DNA from: an uncultured Chlamydiae bacterium
Lineage (GTDB): Bacteria; Chlamydiota; Chlamydiia; Chlamydiales; Rhabdochlamydiaceae
DNA: 64,000 bases
NCBI GenBank assembly: GCA_903824495.1
Contig: CAIJXB010000035.1
Coordinates: 62,001-126,000 of the forward strand
Direction: 5' to 3'
Shown: positions 16,883-27,468 of the stretch, one piece after another
How the letters are laid out: every line of letters starts with the position of its first letter
How positions within the stretch are numbered: position 1 is the stretch's first letter
Notes under the pieces: model-generated
Databases searched by the model: none
Seen by the model: only the letters and a program-made list of their open reading frames with translations
Told to the model about the DNA's origin: nothing
Made by a program: the position numbers and the translations under genes

Positions 16883-18655
16883 ATGGCGATATATTCCAAA
16901 GAAAGTTTAGACATGCTCCGCCAGAAAATAGACCTTGGCGAAGTGATCTCTTCCTACGTTTCTATGCAAAGAAGCGGCTCTTCTTATAAGTGCCTGTGCC
17001 CTTTCCATGACGAAAAAACTCCTTCTTTTATGGTTCATAAAGGGGACTCCCATTACCACTGTTTTGGATGTGGGGCTCATGGAGATGCGATCTCTTTTTT
17101 AATGGAATATGTGAAAATGACTTTTGTAGAAGCTTTAGAATCTTTAGCTGAGAGATTCCAAGTTTCTTTAGAAAAAGTGGAAGAAGAAGAGAAAGGGCCC
17201 AATAAAAAAAGACTAAAAGCCGCTCTTGAAAAAGCCTCAGCCTTTTATCGTTTTTTTCTTTTACATTCAGATGAAGGAAGACCTGCTTTAGAATATTTGT
17301 ATGAACGCGAGATCGACCTGCCTTTCATTGAACAATTTGAAATCGGATACGCCCCAAAGCAAGGGGATATGGTTTATAAGCTTTTAAAAGCTGAAGGATT
17401 TTCAGAAGAAGAGCTGCAACTAGCAGGCCTTTTACACATTGGATCTACCGGCAGAAAAAAAGACTTTTTCTCAGAGAGAATCACGTTTCCTGTGCGAGAC
17501 CGAATGGGGGCCATCATTGGATTTTCTGCACGAAAGTTTAAAGAAGAGACGTTCGGCGGAAAGTATGTAAATACTTCTGAAACGCCTCTTTTTAAAAAGT
17601 CGCACATTTTGTTTGGCTTTTCCTATAGCCGCCAGCGCATCGCCAAAGAGCGCAAAGCGCTCGTTGTCGAAGGGCAAGTCGATGCTTTAAGACTTATCTA
17701 TAATGGTTTTGATTTTACAGTTGCAGGCCAAGGTACAGCTTTTGGAGAAGGACATGTTAAAGAGCTCTTGAGTCTTGGGATCAACCAGGTCTTTCTTGCC
17801 TTTGATGGAGATAAAGCAGGGCAAGAAGCTGCTGTGAAAGTCGGGGATCTTTTTCAAGGTAAAGGAGTAGAGGTGCTGATCCTTGCCTTACCTAAGGGAA
17901 GCGATCCTGACGCTTTTTTAAGAGAGCAGGGAAAAGAGGCTTTTTCAGAGCTTTTAACAAAAGGAATCGACTACCTTTCCTTTTACTACAAACATCTTTC
18001 ATCTTCGCAGGACATGAGCTCGCCGTCTAAGAAAAATGAAATCGTTGAAACAATCGCAGCGCGAGTCAGAGCTTGGGAGCGTCCGATCCTTGTTCACGAA
18101 AGTTTAAAAAAATTAGCGGAAGTAGCAGGACTGCCTCAAGAGATTTTAGGGGTAGAGGCGCCGCCTCCTCGCGTGCAGATCGCTAGATCATCTCCCTTAG
18201 GCCCTTCTTCCATCGATCCAGACCGTATTTTAGAAATGGATCTTTTGCGCTGGCTTCTCCTTTCTCCAGATCCTGAATCTTTTAGTCTTCGCGCCATCCA
18301 AAAAAATCTTTCCAAGGAGGATTTTAAGATACCAGCTTGCGCAGGTCTATTTGGAACGTACTTAGGTCTTTCTTTTGATGAGAGACGGGAGTGGCTCACA
18401 CTTGCCGGTCATTTAAAACAAAAAGAAGAGCAAGACATTTTGAACGAGCTTCTTCAAAAGAAAGTCAACAAACAGAAGATTGAAGAGTACGTTTTAGAAA
18501 CAATCAAAAAGCTCTTACATCGCAACTGGACAGAAAAAAAAGAACAAATTCTGCAAAAGATGAAACAAAATCTTTCCTCTGATGAAGAGATTTTCATCTT
18601 AACCAAACAGTTCGATGATCTTTGTAAAAATCCTCCTCAAGTTCTTAAGGATTAA
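16883..18655 (+). CDS. dnaG: DNA primase
   Basis: 590 residues. The N-terminal CHC2 zinc finger is visible (CLCPFHDEKTPSF, then CFGCGAHGDAISF), followed by the core with FSERITFPVRDRMGAIIGFS, the TOPRIM EGQVDALRL motif and FLAFDGDKAGQEAA, and a helical C-terminal DnaB-interacting region. It makes RNA primers at the fork. No strong Shine–Dalgarno is next to the start (AGGAG is ~30 bases upstream), but residue 1 fits the family start. Confidence 0.96.
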   Translation: MAIYSKESLDMLRQKIDLGEVISSYVSMQRSGSSYKCLCPFHDEKTPSFMVHKGDSHYHCFGCGAHGDAISFLMEYVKMTFVEALESLAERFQVSLEKVEEEEKGPNKKRLKAALEKASAFYRFFLLHSDEGRPALEYLYEREIDLPFIEQFEIGYAPKQGDMVYKLLKAEGFSEEELQLAGLLHIGSTGRKKDFFSERITFPVRDRMGAIIGFSARKFKEETFGGKYVNTSETPLFKKSHILFGFSYSRQRIAKERKALVVEGQVDALRLIYNGFDFTVAGQGTAFGEGHVKELLSLGINQVFLAFDGDKAGQEAAVKVGDLFQGKGVEVLILALPKGSDPDAFLREQGKEAFSELLTKGIDYLSFYYKHLSSSQDMSSPSKKNEIVETIAARVRAWERPILVHESLKKLAEVAGLPQEILGVEAPPPRVQIARSSPLGPSSIDPDRILEMDLLRWLLLSPDPESFSLRAIQKNLSKEDFKIPACAGLFGTYLGLSFDERREWLTLAGHLKQKEEQDILNELLQKKVNKQKIEEYVLETIKKLLHRNWTEKKEQILQKMKQNLSSDEEIFILTKQFDDLCKNPPQVLKD

Positions 18656-18726
18656 TCTTTTTTTTACTTGTTTTTTACATGTTATAGCAGACAAGATGTC
18701 CTCTTTTTAAATATGTCGGAGTGCTT

Positions 18727-19221
18727 ATGTCATGGGATGCAGTGAATCCCCAGTATAGAGCTATATCTATACTCGGTCAAATTCGAGACCTTTCAGAAGG
18801 GATAAACTTGTGGGCTACGAATTTTGAAAGTCGTCTAGATCTCAAAGTTCAAACGGTGTTTACTGTATCGATTTGGTTTACGGAGAAGCAACCGAAAGAG
18901 AAGGCAACTTCTGAAAAGATTATCTATAAATATGACGCAAGCGATCTCAAGGGAGGCGAAAATTTTAAGGCTCTCATTGAGAAAATCAAGGGGTTTGCCT
19001 TAGGTAAGCAACATTCATTTGGCGTTTTTGTGAAAATGGAAGATCTAGAGGATCCTGATTGGGCTTTATCTATTCAAGAGAATTTTTTGAGCTGTGTCAT
19101 TCAAGTGCGTGATGGATACACGCGCGATAAGATGTTAAAAAAGTTAGGTCTAATAGAAAATACAGATTGCGAAAGTAGAACATCAAGTTCAAGCTCTAAA
19201 AGACGAAAGCTAGACCTCTAA
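18727..19221 (+). CDS. Hypothetical protein with Ser-rich basic C-terminus
   Basis: 164 residues from ATG 18727 (GGAG 5 bases upstream). No domain is recognised. The body is mixed alpha/beta, and the tail is a run of serines followed by KRRKLDL, which resembles a monopartite nuclear-localisation signal. No signal peptide is present. Its stop overlaps by 12 bases the stop of the convergent U-box gene. A type III effector role is possible by context but unproven. Confidence 0.6.
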   Translation: MSWDAVNPQYRAISILGQIRDLSEGINLWATNFESRLDLKVQTVFTVSIWFTEKQPKEKATSEKIIYKYDASDLKGGENFKALIEKIKGFALGKQHSFGVFVKMEDLEDPDWALSIQENFLSCVIQVRDGYTRDKMLKKLGLIENTDCESRTSSSSSKRRKLDL

Positions 19222-21216
19222 TCGAACGATTGGCAAAACTCCAACATAATGGGAGTCCTTTACTGGATCATAGGGTTGATTGGTAGTATAAGTGTCATCG
19301 ATACCGATAAGGAAGCCGTTTGAGTCAAAGCCGCCAATAACAACGGGGGAGCCTTCAGTGAATTCTTGGCATTCTGTAAGACGATCTGGAAGTATATAGG
19401 TATCTCTTGAAGCTAAATGGGTCAAAAAAAGGCATGTTGCAGTGGAAAGAAGGGTAGGAATTTCATAACGTAGTCCAGAGTGCATGCTTAAATCATCCAG
19501 CATGGCTTGCTTTCCTGGGTAGCTAGTAAGATTGCTATTAGGGATCAGATTTTTTGCGATCAACACCCAATGAGCTGGACCGGTCTTTATATTTCCATGC
19601 TGAGAAATTACAGATTCCCCTCCCATACCTACGTAACCAGCTTCGCTGCTAAGAAAATGCCCTTTAGATCTAACAAGAGCTCCTAGAGAATTAAAGCTAA
19701 GAGGCTCTTCATTCACAGTTTTGGGGATAAGCACGAGAAAGTGCGTCTCTCCTATTTTTTTCTCGGGCGTAAGAGGATAGGGACGGTTTAAGATTTCGAG
19801 TATCCCATCTGGCAGCGGTACGTCGTCAACGTCTCCAAGAAGCTCAGACCATTCAGTTTCTCCGATCAAACACTTAGGAAAAGCAGCTTTTATTTTTTCC
19901 TCTTCTCGTAGGGAACTTAGATGCTTGTTAAACACCGTCAAGGCATCTTCTAAAGAAGAGCCCTTATTTATTGCAGCTCCAGCTCTTTTAAGTTCTCTTT
20001 TTTGTGAAGCAGGAGATATTTGAGAAGAGGAAATCTCTCGATACAATATTGTAAATACCCGGAGTTTTTCTGAAAGTTGAGATCTTGTAGCTTCCAAATT
20101 TTCATCCGTCATTGTTGTTTCAACTTCTTTAAGAAAATCTTTTATGATGGATGGATAAAAAGAAGCGATCTCTTCGATCTCTCTATCCATTCCACCTACA
20201 AGAAGAGTAAAACGATGTATTTTTTCTCTCGCAAAACTTTCTAGTTCCTCAATTTTCAGAGGATCGCTTAGCTCATTTACAACTGTTGCGTACCGCTTTT
20301 TTATCGTGGAGTGCGCCGCAGATAAGGCTAGTAAAAAAGTCTTACTGTGCAACATCTCAACTTCTTGAGTCTTTAAAGATTTAGGCTCTAGCTTATGAAG
20401 CAGCTCTGGATAAATCCAAGGAAGAAGTTTGTTTTCTACAAATTCTGCAGCTCTAGGATCTGGTTTTACGTTTTCATGGTTGATGATGTGTCTATCTACG
20501 GGAGCTGTGCAGGGTAGTCGCGATGCAATTCTTTGATTGATCCATTCTCTTATGGCCCCCTCATGGTAGCGCATCCTAGGATTGTGATCTAAATACACGG
20601 CATCAGAACATACAGGTGTTTGTGTAATAGGACAGATATAATCATGGAGCTCTGTATCAGCATCAATTTTTTCCTGCAGATCCTCATTATTCGTCATTTC
20701 TTCAGAAGTTGGTAGATCGACCATGGAGCGTAGCATTGCTTTGCCGAGCGCCTTATCCAAGGCTTTTTGAGGAGGCATTGCTTCATCTAGATGTTCATCA
20801 TAGAATCGATTTACCCGGTCTATGAAAGAAGGAATTCGATAGGGGGGGATTTCTGTTAATATCTCTTCGCAGAGCTTTTCTTTTATGATTCGAGATTTGA
20901 GATCGATGACCTTCTTATGGACACAATCGATCAGTTCTCCTCTTAAAGTAGCAATGGCAAGAGTGTTTACTCGGCTGGAGGTTTGAATGGAGGGCCTACT
21001 AATCAATGCGAGTATTTCAGAGGCTCTAATAGATAGATCTTCTTCTAGTGAAATTTGTAGAGGCGCAAGGGAGTGGTTAGCTAGGATACTTTCTAAGACT
21101 TTTAAAACTTTAGCAGAGTCTCCGGGCAGGGCATTTAGTTTCTGAGAAAAATCCTTTAATAGGTTTTTTCTCTCAGGGGAATTGTAGGGAGAGCCCGAAG
21201 GTAGAGAAGAAGACAT
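19210..21216 (-). CDS. U-box domain protein, putative secreted E3 ubiquitin ligase effector
   Basis: 668 residues. Residues ~191–255 read as a U-box: HDYICPITQTPV, a following hydrophobic strand, YHEGAIREWINQR, then CTAPVDRHII and a conserved downstream Asn. U-boxes are RING-like folds without zinc that recruit E2 enzymes. Helical segments flank it. The last ~170 residues form a separate alpha/beta domain with GPAHWVLIAKNLIPNSNL and a conserved YPGKQAML segment; I have the impression this recurs in chlamydial proteins but cannot name it. Bacteria lack ubiquitin, so the substrate must be in the host; expansions of ubiquitin-related genes are known in amoeba-associated chlamydiae. Type III secretion is inferred, with no signal peptide seen. 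Confidence 0.72.
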   Translation of the reverse strand: MSSSLPSGSPYNSPERKNLLKDFSQKLNALPGDSAKVLKVLESILANHSLAPLQISLEEDLSIRASEILALISRPSIQTSSRVNTLAIATLRGELIDCVHKKVIDLKSRIIKEKLCEEILTEIPPYRIPSFIDRVNRFYDEHLDEAMPPQKALDKALGKAMLRSMVDLPTSEEMTNNEDLQEKIDADTELHDYICPITQTPVCSDAVYLDHNPRMRYHEGAIREWINQRIASRLPCTAPVDRHIINHENVKPDPRAAEFVENKLLPWIYPELLHKLEPKSLKTQEVEMLHSKTFLLALSAAHSTIKKRYATVVNELSDPLKIEELESFAREKIHRFTLLVGGMDREIEEIASFYPSIIKDFLKEVETTMTDENLEATRSQLSEKLRVFTILYREISSSQISPASQKRELKRAGAAINKGSSLEDALTVFNKHLSSLREEEKIKAAFPKCLIGETEWSELLGDVDDVPLPDGILEILNRPYPLTPEKKIGETHFLVLIPKTVNEEPLSFNSLGALVRSKGHFLSSEAGYVGMGGESVISQHGNIKTGPAHWVLIAKNLIPNSNLTSYPGKQAMLDDLSMHSGLRYEIPTLLSTATCLFLTHLASRDTYILPDRLTECQEFTEGSPVVIGGFDSNGFLIGIDDTYTTNQPYDPVKDSHYVGVLPIVRLEV

Positions 21217-21294
21217 GAAAATATACCAATAATAATGAACGAACTAAACTTTTAGTTATCATTAAAAAATTAAAAAATCAATCGAGCAATGAAA

Positions 21295-22134
21295 CTATCT
21301 GAGCTTCCCTGACCATCCAAGTTTACTTCTCAGTGTTGAAAAGTAGTCTCTGCGATCAAGGCTTATGAGACGGAATGTCTTTTGAGATCTTGCTATTTTA
21401 AACGTCTCGCCAGTTTTCAAGAAAAACTGATCAAGACCATCAGCTCTTACTTCAACTGGTTCGTATTCGCTTAAGTATTGAATTTGGATTTCTTGATCAG
21501 CCGTTAAAACAATCGGACGATTAGAGATCGTATGGGCGCTGATAGGAGTGAGAACGAGAGCTTCAAGTTCGGGGCTTAAAATAGGTCCGCCGGCGGCTAA
21601 AGAATACGCTGTAGAGCCGTTAGGGGTGGAGACGATCATACCATCTGCTTCAAAGGTATTGACGTATACGCCATCGACAAAGATAGCAAGCTCGATAAGG
21701 CTTGGATTGCGGGCTCTATGGATAACGATGTCGTTGACGGCAAAACAGCTTTGCTTTTCAGCTGATGTTCCATCGATCATAAGGCGGTCATAGACTTTGT
21801 AATTGCCGTGAATGAGATCTAAAAGACTTGGATAGATGTCAGAGATAGGAACATCTGCCATAAAACCCAAATGTCCCAAATTGATCCCTAAAATAGGAGC
21901 TGTGATGTGAGGATAGGTGTGGACTAGTTGTAAAATAGTTCCATCTCCTCCCATCGAGATCATGCAATGGATCTCTGAAGGGTTTATGTCCATCATCTTT
22001 TTGGTATTGAACATTTGCGCTTGATCATCTTCCATCACAACGGTGACTTGATGGTTTCTCAAAAACTCAATGACGCCAAGAGCGAGCTGCTCATATTGGT
22101 GTTTTGTTGTATTTGCAAAAAGAGCGATGATCAT
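21295..22134 (-). CDS. nadK: NAD kinase
   Basis: 279 residues with the diagnostic GGDGTILQL motif, [11 protein letters not shown], an AVNDIVIHR segment, and [15 protein letters not shown], which binds NAD. It phosphorylates NAD to NADP. The start overlaps the dxs stop by 4 bases, placing it at the end of the xseA–xseB–dxs–nadK operon, where NADPH supply for isoprenoid synthesis would fit. Confidence 0.95.
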   Translation of the reverse strand: MIIALFANTTKHQYEQLALGVIEFLRNHQVTVVMEDDQAQMFNTKKMMDINPSEIHCMISMGGDGTILQLVHTYPHITAPILGINLGHLGFMADVPISDIYPSLLDLIHGNYKVYDRLMIDGTSAEKQSCFAVNDIVIHRARNPSLIELAIFVDGVYVNTFEADGMIVSTPNGSTAYSLAAGGPILSPELEALVLTPISAHTISNRPIVLTADQEIQIQYLSEYEPVEVRADGLDQFFLKTGETFKIARSQKTFRLISLDRRDYFSTLRSKLGWSGKLR

Positions 22135-24032
22135 GATTGCCCTACTAACGAAGGTGTTAAAGAACTGAATTCTTGAAGAATCCTTGCACAGATCTGATCG
22201 GGTGCAAGACCGATTTCTGAAACAACTTCAGCGTGGCTTCCCTGCTCTAAATATGTATCAGGGATTCCGAGATTTAATACTTGGAGTGAAGAAAATTGAT
22301 TTTGCAAGATGAATGAGTTTAAAGCGGAGCCAAGCCCTCCTTGCAAAGAGTGCTCTTCTATTGTGACAATGTGAGAGTGGGAAGAGAGCAGTCTTAAGAA
22401 AAGATCACTATCAAGTGGTTTTACAAAGATTGGATCGATGGCAGTGGCATGAATGCCATGTTCTTGTAATTTCTTTTGTACAGTGAGCGCTACAAGGCTC
22501 ATATGTCCAAGGCCTACAAGAAGAAGTTCAGAGCCTTCAACTAAAACTTCACCTGTTCCTAAAGGACGATGTTTTATAGGGAGATTTTCTTCTTCTGTTG
22601 CCATGTTTGGATAACGGATGGCTACAGGGCGCTTCCAAGTAAAGGAGCTTTCTAAAAGCTCTTTAAGAAGCTGTCCATTTCTTGGTTGACAAATGACCAT
22701 GTTCGGCATCGCCTGTAAAAAGCTCATGTCGTAAATGCCGTGGTGAGTCGATCCATCAGGGGCTGAAATGCCTCCTCGATCAATCGCAAATACAACTGGG
22801 ATCTCTTGTAAACACACATCGTGAAACACGTTATCTAAAGCGCGCTGTAGAAATGTAGCATAGATGCTGCACACGACTTTGAGTTTTCTATTTTTTGCAA
22901 TCCCTCCACAAAATGTCACAGCATGACCTTCTGCAATTCCCACATCTAAACAACGATCAGGAAACTGCTTCATGAACGCTTCTAAACAAGAACCAGCTGG
23001 CATAGCAGGAGTTACAGCGATTAAAGACTCGTCTTTTTGAGCCATCTGTAAAATATGCCTTCCAAAGATCTGCGGGAAGGTAGGTTTCGCAGAAGCTGCG
23101 TGGAAAATGCCTGTTTCCTTATCAAAAGGTCTGCATCCATGATACGGTGTTGGATTATCTATCGCAGCGTCCATGCCCTTACCTTTTGTAGTAAGTACAT
23201 GGAGCAAGATGGGTTTATTGCTGTTTTTAAGAGCTTTGAGCACATCGATCAGCTTGCCGATGTCATGTCCATCGACAGGCCCAACGTAGGAAAGTCCAAA
23301 TTGCTCGAAAAAAGGAGCTGTGCTGACAAGGTTTTTAAGTGACTCTGTAACCTTGTGTCCTTGCTTTGCTAAAAAACCTCCGAAGTTCGGGATTTTTGAA
23401 AGAAGGGATTCGATTTCATTAAAAATCTTGTTCGATGTCGGATTTGAAAGGAATCGACTCAAGATGTTGGTGATTGCTCCGACGTTTTGAGAGATCGACA
23501 TGTTGTTATCATTTAAGATAACGATCATCTTACTCAAATCTTTTGGAATATTGTTCAATGCTTCCAAAGTAAGACCGCAGGTCAAAGAAGCATCTCCCAA
23601 GATCGGAATGACGTGCTCAGTCCCGCCTGTTAAATCTCTTGTTTTAGAGACTCCTAAAGCGAGAGAAAGAGCCGTTCCTGCATGTCCTGCATAAAAGTGG
23701 TCATGCTTAGATTCTTTTGGGTGACTGAAGCCACAAAGGCCTTTGAACTTTCGGATCAGATGGAACTTGTCTTGTCTTCCAGTAAGTAATTTATGGGTAT
23801 AGGTTTGATGGCTAACATCAAAAATAAATTGATCCTCAGGGGAGCCAAATACATAATGCAAAGCTAAGGTGAGCTCAACAATGCCTAAGTTGGAGCCAAG
23901 ATGTCCACCGTTGATGGAAAGAACATCGATGATGGTACGTCTGATCTCTTCTGCTAAAAGAGAAAGGTCGGAAGTAGACAAAGACTTGAGGTCTTGGGGA
24001 GATTGAATGGTGCGCAGAAGGGAAATCGTCAT
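22131..24032 (-). CDS. dxs: 1-deoxy-D-xylulose-5-phosphate synthase
   Basis: 633 residues. Thiamine-diphosphate enzyme joining pyruvate and glyceraldehyde-3-phosphate in the MEP pathway. Visible motifs: [25 protein letters not shown], a ThDP loop [16 protein letters not shown]...NDNNMS, GPVDGHD, the catalytic Glu region [10 protein letters not shown], and [15 protein letters not shown]. The ThDP loop reads GDA where most DXS have GDG, and EGHA replaces EQHA; ispG, a later MEP enzyme, is at the right end of the window. Confidence 0.95.
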   Translation of the reverse strand: MTISLLRTIQSPQDLKSLSTSDLSLLAEEIRRTIIDVLSINGGHLGSNLGIVELTLALHYVFGSPEDQFIFDVSHQTYTHKLLTGRQDKFHLIRKFKGLCGFSHPKESKHDHFYAGHAGTALSLALGVSKTRDLTGGTEHVIPILGDASLTCGLTLEALNNIPKDLSKMIVILNDNNMSISQNVGAITNILSRFLSNPTSNKIFNEIESLLSKIPNFGGFLAKQGHKVTESLKNLVSTAPFFEQFGLSYVGPVDGHDIGKLIDVLKALKNSNKPILLHVLTTKGKGMDAAIDNPTPYHGCRPFDKETGIFHAASAKPTFPQIFGRHILQMAQKDESLIAVTPAMPAGSCLEAFMKQFPDRCLDVGIAEGHAVTFCGGIAKNRKLKVVCSIYATFLQRALDNVFHDVCLQEIPVVFAIDRGGISAPDGSTHHGIYDMSFLQAMPNMVICQPRNGQLLKELLESSFTWKRPVAIRYPNMATEEENLPIKHRPLGTGEVLVEGSELLLVGLGHMSLVALTVQKKLQEHGIHATAIDPIFVKPLDSDLFLRLLSSHSHIVTIEEHSLQGGLGSALNSFILQNQFSSLQVLNLGIPDTYLEQGSHAEVVSEIGLAPDQICARILQEFSSLTPSLVGQS

Positions 24033-24041
24033 TTTAAATTG

Positions 24042-24317
24042 TTATCCTTGCAGAGCCGAAGAAGAGGGAGAAAAAGATTCAGTCATGGGGGTTCCTGCTT
24101 CGGAAAGCTCTAAGTTGCCTTCTCGATTTTTAACAAGCATCTCAATTTTTGTTTCAGCTTGGCTTAAACGCTTATTGCAGAGCTGAATGAGCTGATCCGC
24201 TTCTTCATAAAGGCGGATCGATTCATCCAAAGCCAAAGCTCCGGAATTCATCTTTTCTAAAATTTCTTCTAGACGGGAGAAGGCTTTTTCAAATGTGAGT
24301 GTTTCAGGCTGGCTCAT
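24042..24317 (-). CDS. xseB: Exodeoxyribonuclease VII small subunit
   Basis: 91 residues from ATG 24317: [20 protein letters not shown] followed by [20 protein letters not shown] is the XseB coiled-coil signature. It binds XseA to form exonuclease VII. It overlaps the xseA stop by 14 bases and lies 9 bases before dxs. The tail after residue ~70 is divergent. Confidence 0.92.
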   Translation of the reverse strand: MSQPETLTFEKAFSRLEEILEKMNSGALALDESIRLYEEADQLIQLCNKRLSQAETKIEMLVKNREGNLELSEAGTPMTESFSPSSSALQG

Positions 24318-25719
24318 GGTTAACAATTTCCTCTACTTTTACTTTGATTTGCCCATCTTGGAGCCGAAGCTTTAGATTTTGGGAGGGAGTTAGCTCTTTA
24401 GCTGAGAGAATAACTGAATCTGTGTTTTCCGAAAAGAGAATGCAATACCCCTTTGCCAAAAGATTTTTAGGATCAATGGACTTAAGATGGGAGATGACCC
24501 TCTCAAAATGCTCTTTTTTCTTCGTTACGATAAGGCGAAGAGAAATCTGTAGTTTACGCCTTTTTGTCTCTTCATCAAGCCTTGCTTTTTGCACTTTGAT
24601 CGTTTGGGTTAGAGCCGTTTCGATGTTTTTATGCAAAGAAGAGAACTTTTTTCTCCACTCGCGGATCTGATAAGAGGGCTCCAAAAGCCTTGTTTGCTTT
24701 TCTAAGGAGAGGAGCTCTGTCCTTTTTTGTTTTAAAAAGGTGGCGCCGTAAGAGGTGAGTCTTTGCTTTGCATCATCAAGACCTTGAAAGTTCTTAGCAA
24801 GAAGAAGATAAGGGGATTTGATGTAGGGATTTTTGATCCGGCTATCTAAGTGCTGTCTGAGCCTTAAAAGCAAAGAAACGCTTTGTCTATCGATCTGTTT
24901 TTGGCACCCGAGCAAATATTTGACTTGCTGCTCTTTTTCAGCAATGACAAGCTCTGCAGCAGCTGATGGGGTCGGGGCTCTGACATCTGCGACAAAGTCG
25001 CTCAAAGAAAAGTCTGTTTCGTGGCCAACAGCTGAAATGATCGGTATTTGAGATCTTAAAATTGCCTGCACCACTTCCTCTTCATTGAACGCCCAAAGGT
25101 CTTCTAAACTCCCTCCGCCCCTTCCAACAATCAGGACATCGGCCAAATTGTGTTTATTAAAGGCATCGATAGCCTGAGCTATCTCTTCCTTAGCTCCAGG
25201 GCCTTGTACTTTGACGGGGTAGAGGATCAGGTGGAACCCAGCATGCCTTCTTTTCAAGATTTGAAGAATGTCTTGGATGACAGCGCCGGTTGGGCTTGTG
25301 ATGACTCCGATGGTTTTTGGGAAAGCGGGGAGCTTTTTTTTCCTCTCAGCACTGAAATATCCAAGGGCCTGCATCTGTTTTTTTCTTTCATGGAGCCTGG
25401 CTAAGAGTTCACCTTCTCCCTGATACTGGATGCTTCTTACGAGGATTTGATAGCTGCCTCTTGGGGCGTAGACGCTGATTTCCCCTTGAACGGTGACCTG
25501 GTTACCTTCTTTGGGAAGCTGAGTAACGCCTCTGGCAGCCCCCTTAAAAAGGACAGCAGAGATCTGAGACTCGGCATCTTTTAGTGTGAAATACACATGG
25601 CCTGAGGACTGCACCTTTAAATTGATGACCTCTCCACGGACGCTCACAGTTCCAAGTCTTGTTTCAAGTTGTTTTTTGATCTCTTGGGTGAGCTCGGATA
25701 CGCTTAAAATTTTCATCAT
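24304..25719 (-). CDS. xseA: Exodeoxyribonuclease VII large subunit
   Basis: 471 residues. An N-terminal OB fold ([35 protein letters not shown]) is followed by the catalytic domain ([68 protein letters not shown]). It degrades single-stranded DNA. Two adjacent ATGs (25719, 25716) are possible. It diverges from tpiA. Confidence 0.96.
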   Translation of the reverse strand: MMKILSVSELTQEIKKQLETRLGTVSVRGEVINLKVQSSGHVYFTLKDAESQISAVLFKGAARGVTQLPKEGNQVTVQGEISVYAPRGSYQILVRSIQYQGEGELLARLHERKKQMQALGYFSAERKKKLPAFPKTIGVITSPTGAVIQDILQILKRRHAGFHLILYPVKVQGPGAKEEIAQAIDAFNKHNLADVLIVGRGGGSLEDLWAFNEEEVVQAILRSQIPIISAVGHETDFSLSDFVADVRAPTPSAAAELVIAEKEQQVKYLLGCQKQIDRQSVSLLLRLRQHLDSRIKNPYIKSPYLLLAKNFQGLDDAKQRLTSYGATFLKQKRTELLSLEKQTRLLEPSYQIREWRKKFSSLHKNIETALTQTIKVQKARLDEETKRRKLQISLRLIVTKKKEHFERVISHLKSIDPKNLLAKGYCILFSENTDSVILSAKELTPSQNLKLRLQDGQIKVKVEEIVNHEPA

Positions 25720-25738
25720 ATGTTCATCTTAAAATTGC

Positions 25739-25768
25739 TTGCTTTAGAAGAGTGAGCTTGGATATAGT
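25739..25768 (+). promoter_or_regulatory. Candidate promoter for tpiA–secG–def
   Basis: TTGCTT (25739–25744), an 18-base spacer and TATAGT (25763–25768). The −35 is the second of two overlapping TTGCTT boxes (TTGCTTGCTT). Confidence 0.5.
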
Positions 25769-25817
25769 AGCTCCTTTAAGTCAATCATAATAACTTACCC
25801 TTCGGTATTTTGTGCGA

Positions 25818-26567
25818 ATGAAAATCATAGCAGGAAATTGGAAAATGCATAAGACCTTTGTGGAAGCAAAGGAATTTATGAATGGTTTTCTATCAAACCT
25901 TCCCTCTTCTTTAGAGTGCAGGGTCCTTATTGCTCCTTCGTTCCCTCTTTTGGGAGCGATGGTCGACTGGGCTCAAAATTGTCCTATAGAGATCGGCGTG
26001 CAAAATATTCATGATCAAGAGCAAGGAGCTTTTACCGGCGAAGTTTCAGCTTCTCTTGTAAAAGGAATGGGAGCTAAGTTTACTTTGATTGGCCATTCAG
26101 AAAGACGTCAGCTGTTTCATGAGACAGGTAGCTGGATCCAGAAAAAGCTCAAAAGAGCTCTTATGGCAGATCTGCAGCCCATCCTTTGCATCGGTGAGAC
26201 TCTCGAAGAAAGAGAGTCCGGTAAGATGCAAAAAGTGCTAGAAGCTCAGATTTTTGAAGCTCTAGATGGATTTTCACAAGAAGAAGTAGCTAAAATAATT
26301 CTTGCCTATGAACCTGTTTGGGCAATCGGAACAGGTAAACATGCAACGCCAGAAATGGCCGAAGAGGCTCATCTTTTTTGCAGATCTCAGATCTCTGCCA
26401 AGTGGGGAGAGGGTGTTTCTTCGAAACTGCCGATCCTTTACGGAGGATCTGTGAATGCAGGGAATGTAAAAGCCTTAATGCAACAAAAAAATATCGATGG
26501 GGCCTTAGTTGGAGGAGCATCGCTTTCTCCTGAGAGCTTTTTGTCCATCATTCAATACAACCGTTAG
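25818..26567 (+). CDS. tpiA: Triosephosphate isomerase
   Basis: 249 residues from ATG 25818. It shows GNWKMHKT with the catalytic Lys, LIGHSERRQ with the catalytic His, AYEPVWAIGTGKHATPE with the catalytic Glu and loop 6, and ILYGGSVNAGN for phosphate binding. It interconverts DHAP and glyceraldehyde-3-phosphate, the latter a DXS substrate; xseA–dxs lies directly upstream on the other strand, as remembered in C. trachomatis. A GTG two codons earlier is a less likely start. Confidence 0.97.
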   Translation: MKIIAGNWKMHKTFVEAKEFMNGFLSNLPSSLECRVLIAPSFPLLGAMVDWAQNCPIEIGVQNIHDQEQGAFTGEVSASLVKGMGAKFTLIGHSERRQLFHETGSWIQKKLKRALMADLQPILCIGETLEERESGKMQKVLEAQIFEALDGFSQEEVAKIILAYEPVWAIGTGKHATPEMAEEAHLFCRSQISAKWGEGVSSKLPILYGGSVNAGNVKALMQQKNIDGALVGGASLSPESFLSIIQYNR

Positions 26568-26578
26568 GAAGTGACTAT

Positions 26579-26872
26579 ATGGGTTTTTTATTTTATTTGA
26601 CCTTGACCGTGTTCTTGATCGTTTCCGGCGTTCTTTGCCTTGCGATCTTAGTACAAGAAAGTAAAAGCTTAGGTCTTGGAGCTTCTTTTGGTGGAGATGC
26701 TGGAGATTCTCTTTTTGGAACATCAACAGCTGATGTTTTGAAAAAGTTCACAGCGTGGCTCGGCGTATGCTTTTTGATTTTTTGTATCTTTCTTTCCATC
26801 TGGTCAGAATCTGCATCTGTTACAAGTAAAGAGCCGATTCCTTACAGTATAGAAGAAGAGGTAGGATCGTAA
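26579..26872 (+). CDS. secG: Preprotein translocase subunit SecG
   Basis: 97 residues. Two membrane helices (residues ~3–25 and ~57–77) flank a Gly-rich loop LGASFGGDAGDSLFGTSTAD, the SecG signature. It is part of the SecYEG channel. It sits 11 bases after tpiA and 3 before def, in one operon. Confidence 0.9.
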   Translation: MGFLFYLTLTVFLIVSGVLCLAILVQESKSLGLGASFGGDAGDSLFGTSTADVLKKFTAWLGVCFLIFCIFLSIWSESASVTSKEPIPYSIEEEVGS

Positions 26873-26875
26873 TTT

Positions 26876-27409
26876 ATGCTTCTTCAGATTCGTTATTACG
26901 GAGATAAAATCTTAAGAGTTAAATGTAGGCCTGTTGAGAAGATCACAGATGAGATCCGCACTCTTGTGGCTAACATGATTGAAACGATGGACGCCGCAAA
27001 AGGCGCCGGACTTGCGGCTCCGCAAGTCGGCCACGATTTGCGCATCTTCGTTCTTAGAAACTACATAGAAACGCCAGAAGGAGACTTGTCTCTTTCTGAT
27101 CCTGTTGTCTATATCAATCCAATCTTATCCAATCCAAGTCATGAAAAAGAGACCGACACAGAAGGGTGTCTTTCTATTCCTGCACTTCGAGCAGAAGTCG
27201 AGCGTCCTTTAAAGATCCGTGTGGAAGCGATGGGAGTCGATGGTGTGCCTTTTATAGAAGAAGTAGAAGGATATAATGCAAGAGTTCGTATGCATGAAAA
27301 TGACCACCTCAATGGTGTTTTATACATCGACCGCCTTAATCTCCGAGCGCGTAAAAAGCTAGAACCTGCTCTTAAAGAAATCCAGAAAAAGTATCATCCT
27401 GCTTCTTAG
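26876..27409 (+). CDS. def: Peptide deformylase
   Basis: 177 residues with the three deformylase motifs: GAGLAAPQVG, EGCLSIPA (metal-binding Cys) and MHENDHLNG (an HExxH metal site). It removes the N-formyl group from nascent proteins. The def–LptD–HEAT–maf neighbourhood is as in C. trachomatis. Confidence 0.96.
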   Translation: MLLQIRYYGDKILRVKCRPVEKITDEIRTLVANMIETMDAAKGAGLAAPQVGHDLRIFVLRNYIETPEGDLSLSDPVVYINPILSNPSHEKETDTEGCLSIPALRAEVERPLKIRVEAMGVDGVPFIEEVEGYNARVRMHENDHLNGVLYIDRLNLRARKKLEPALKEIQKKYHPAS

Positions 27410-27468
27410 GTTTTAGGGCTCTCAATATTTTCTTGCTTTTCTGTTCGCCATTGATTTGCTTCATAACG

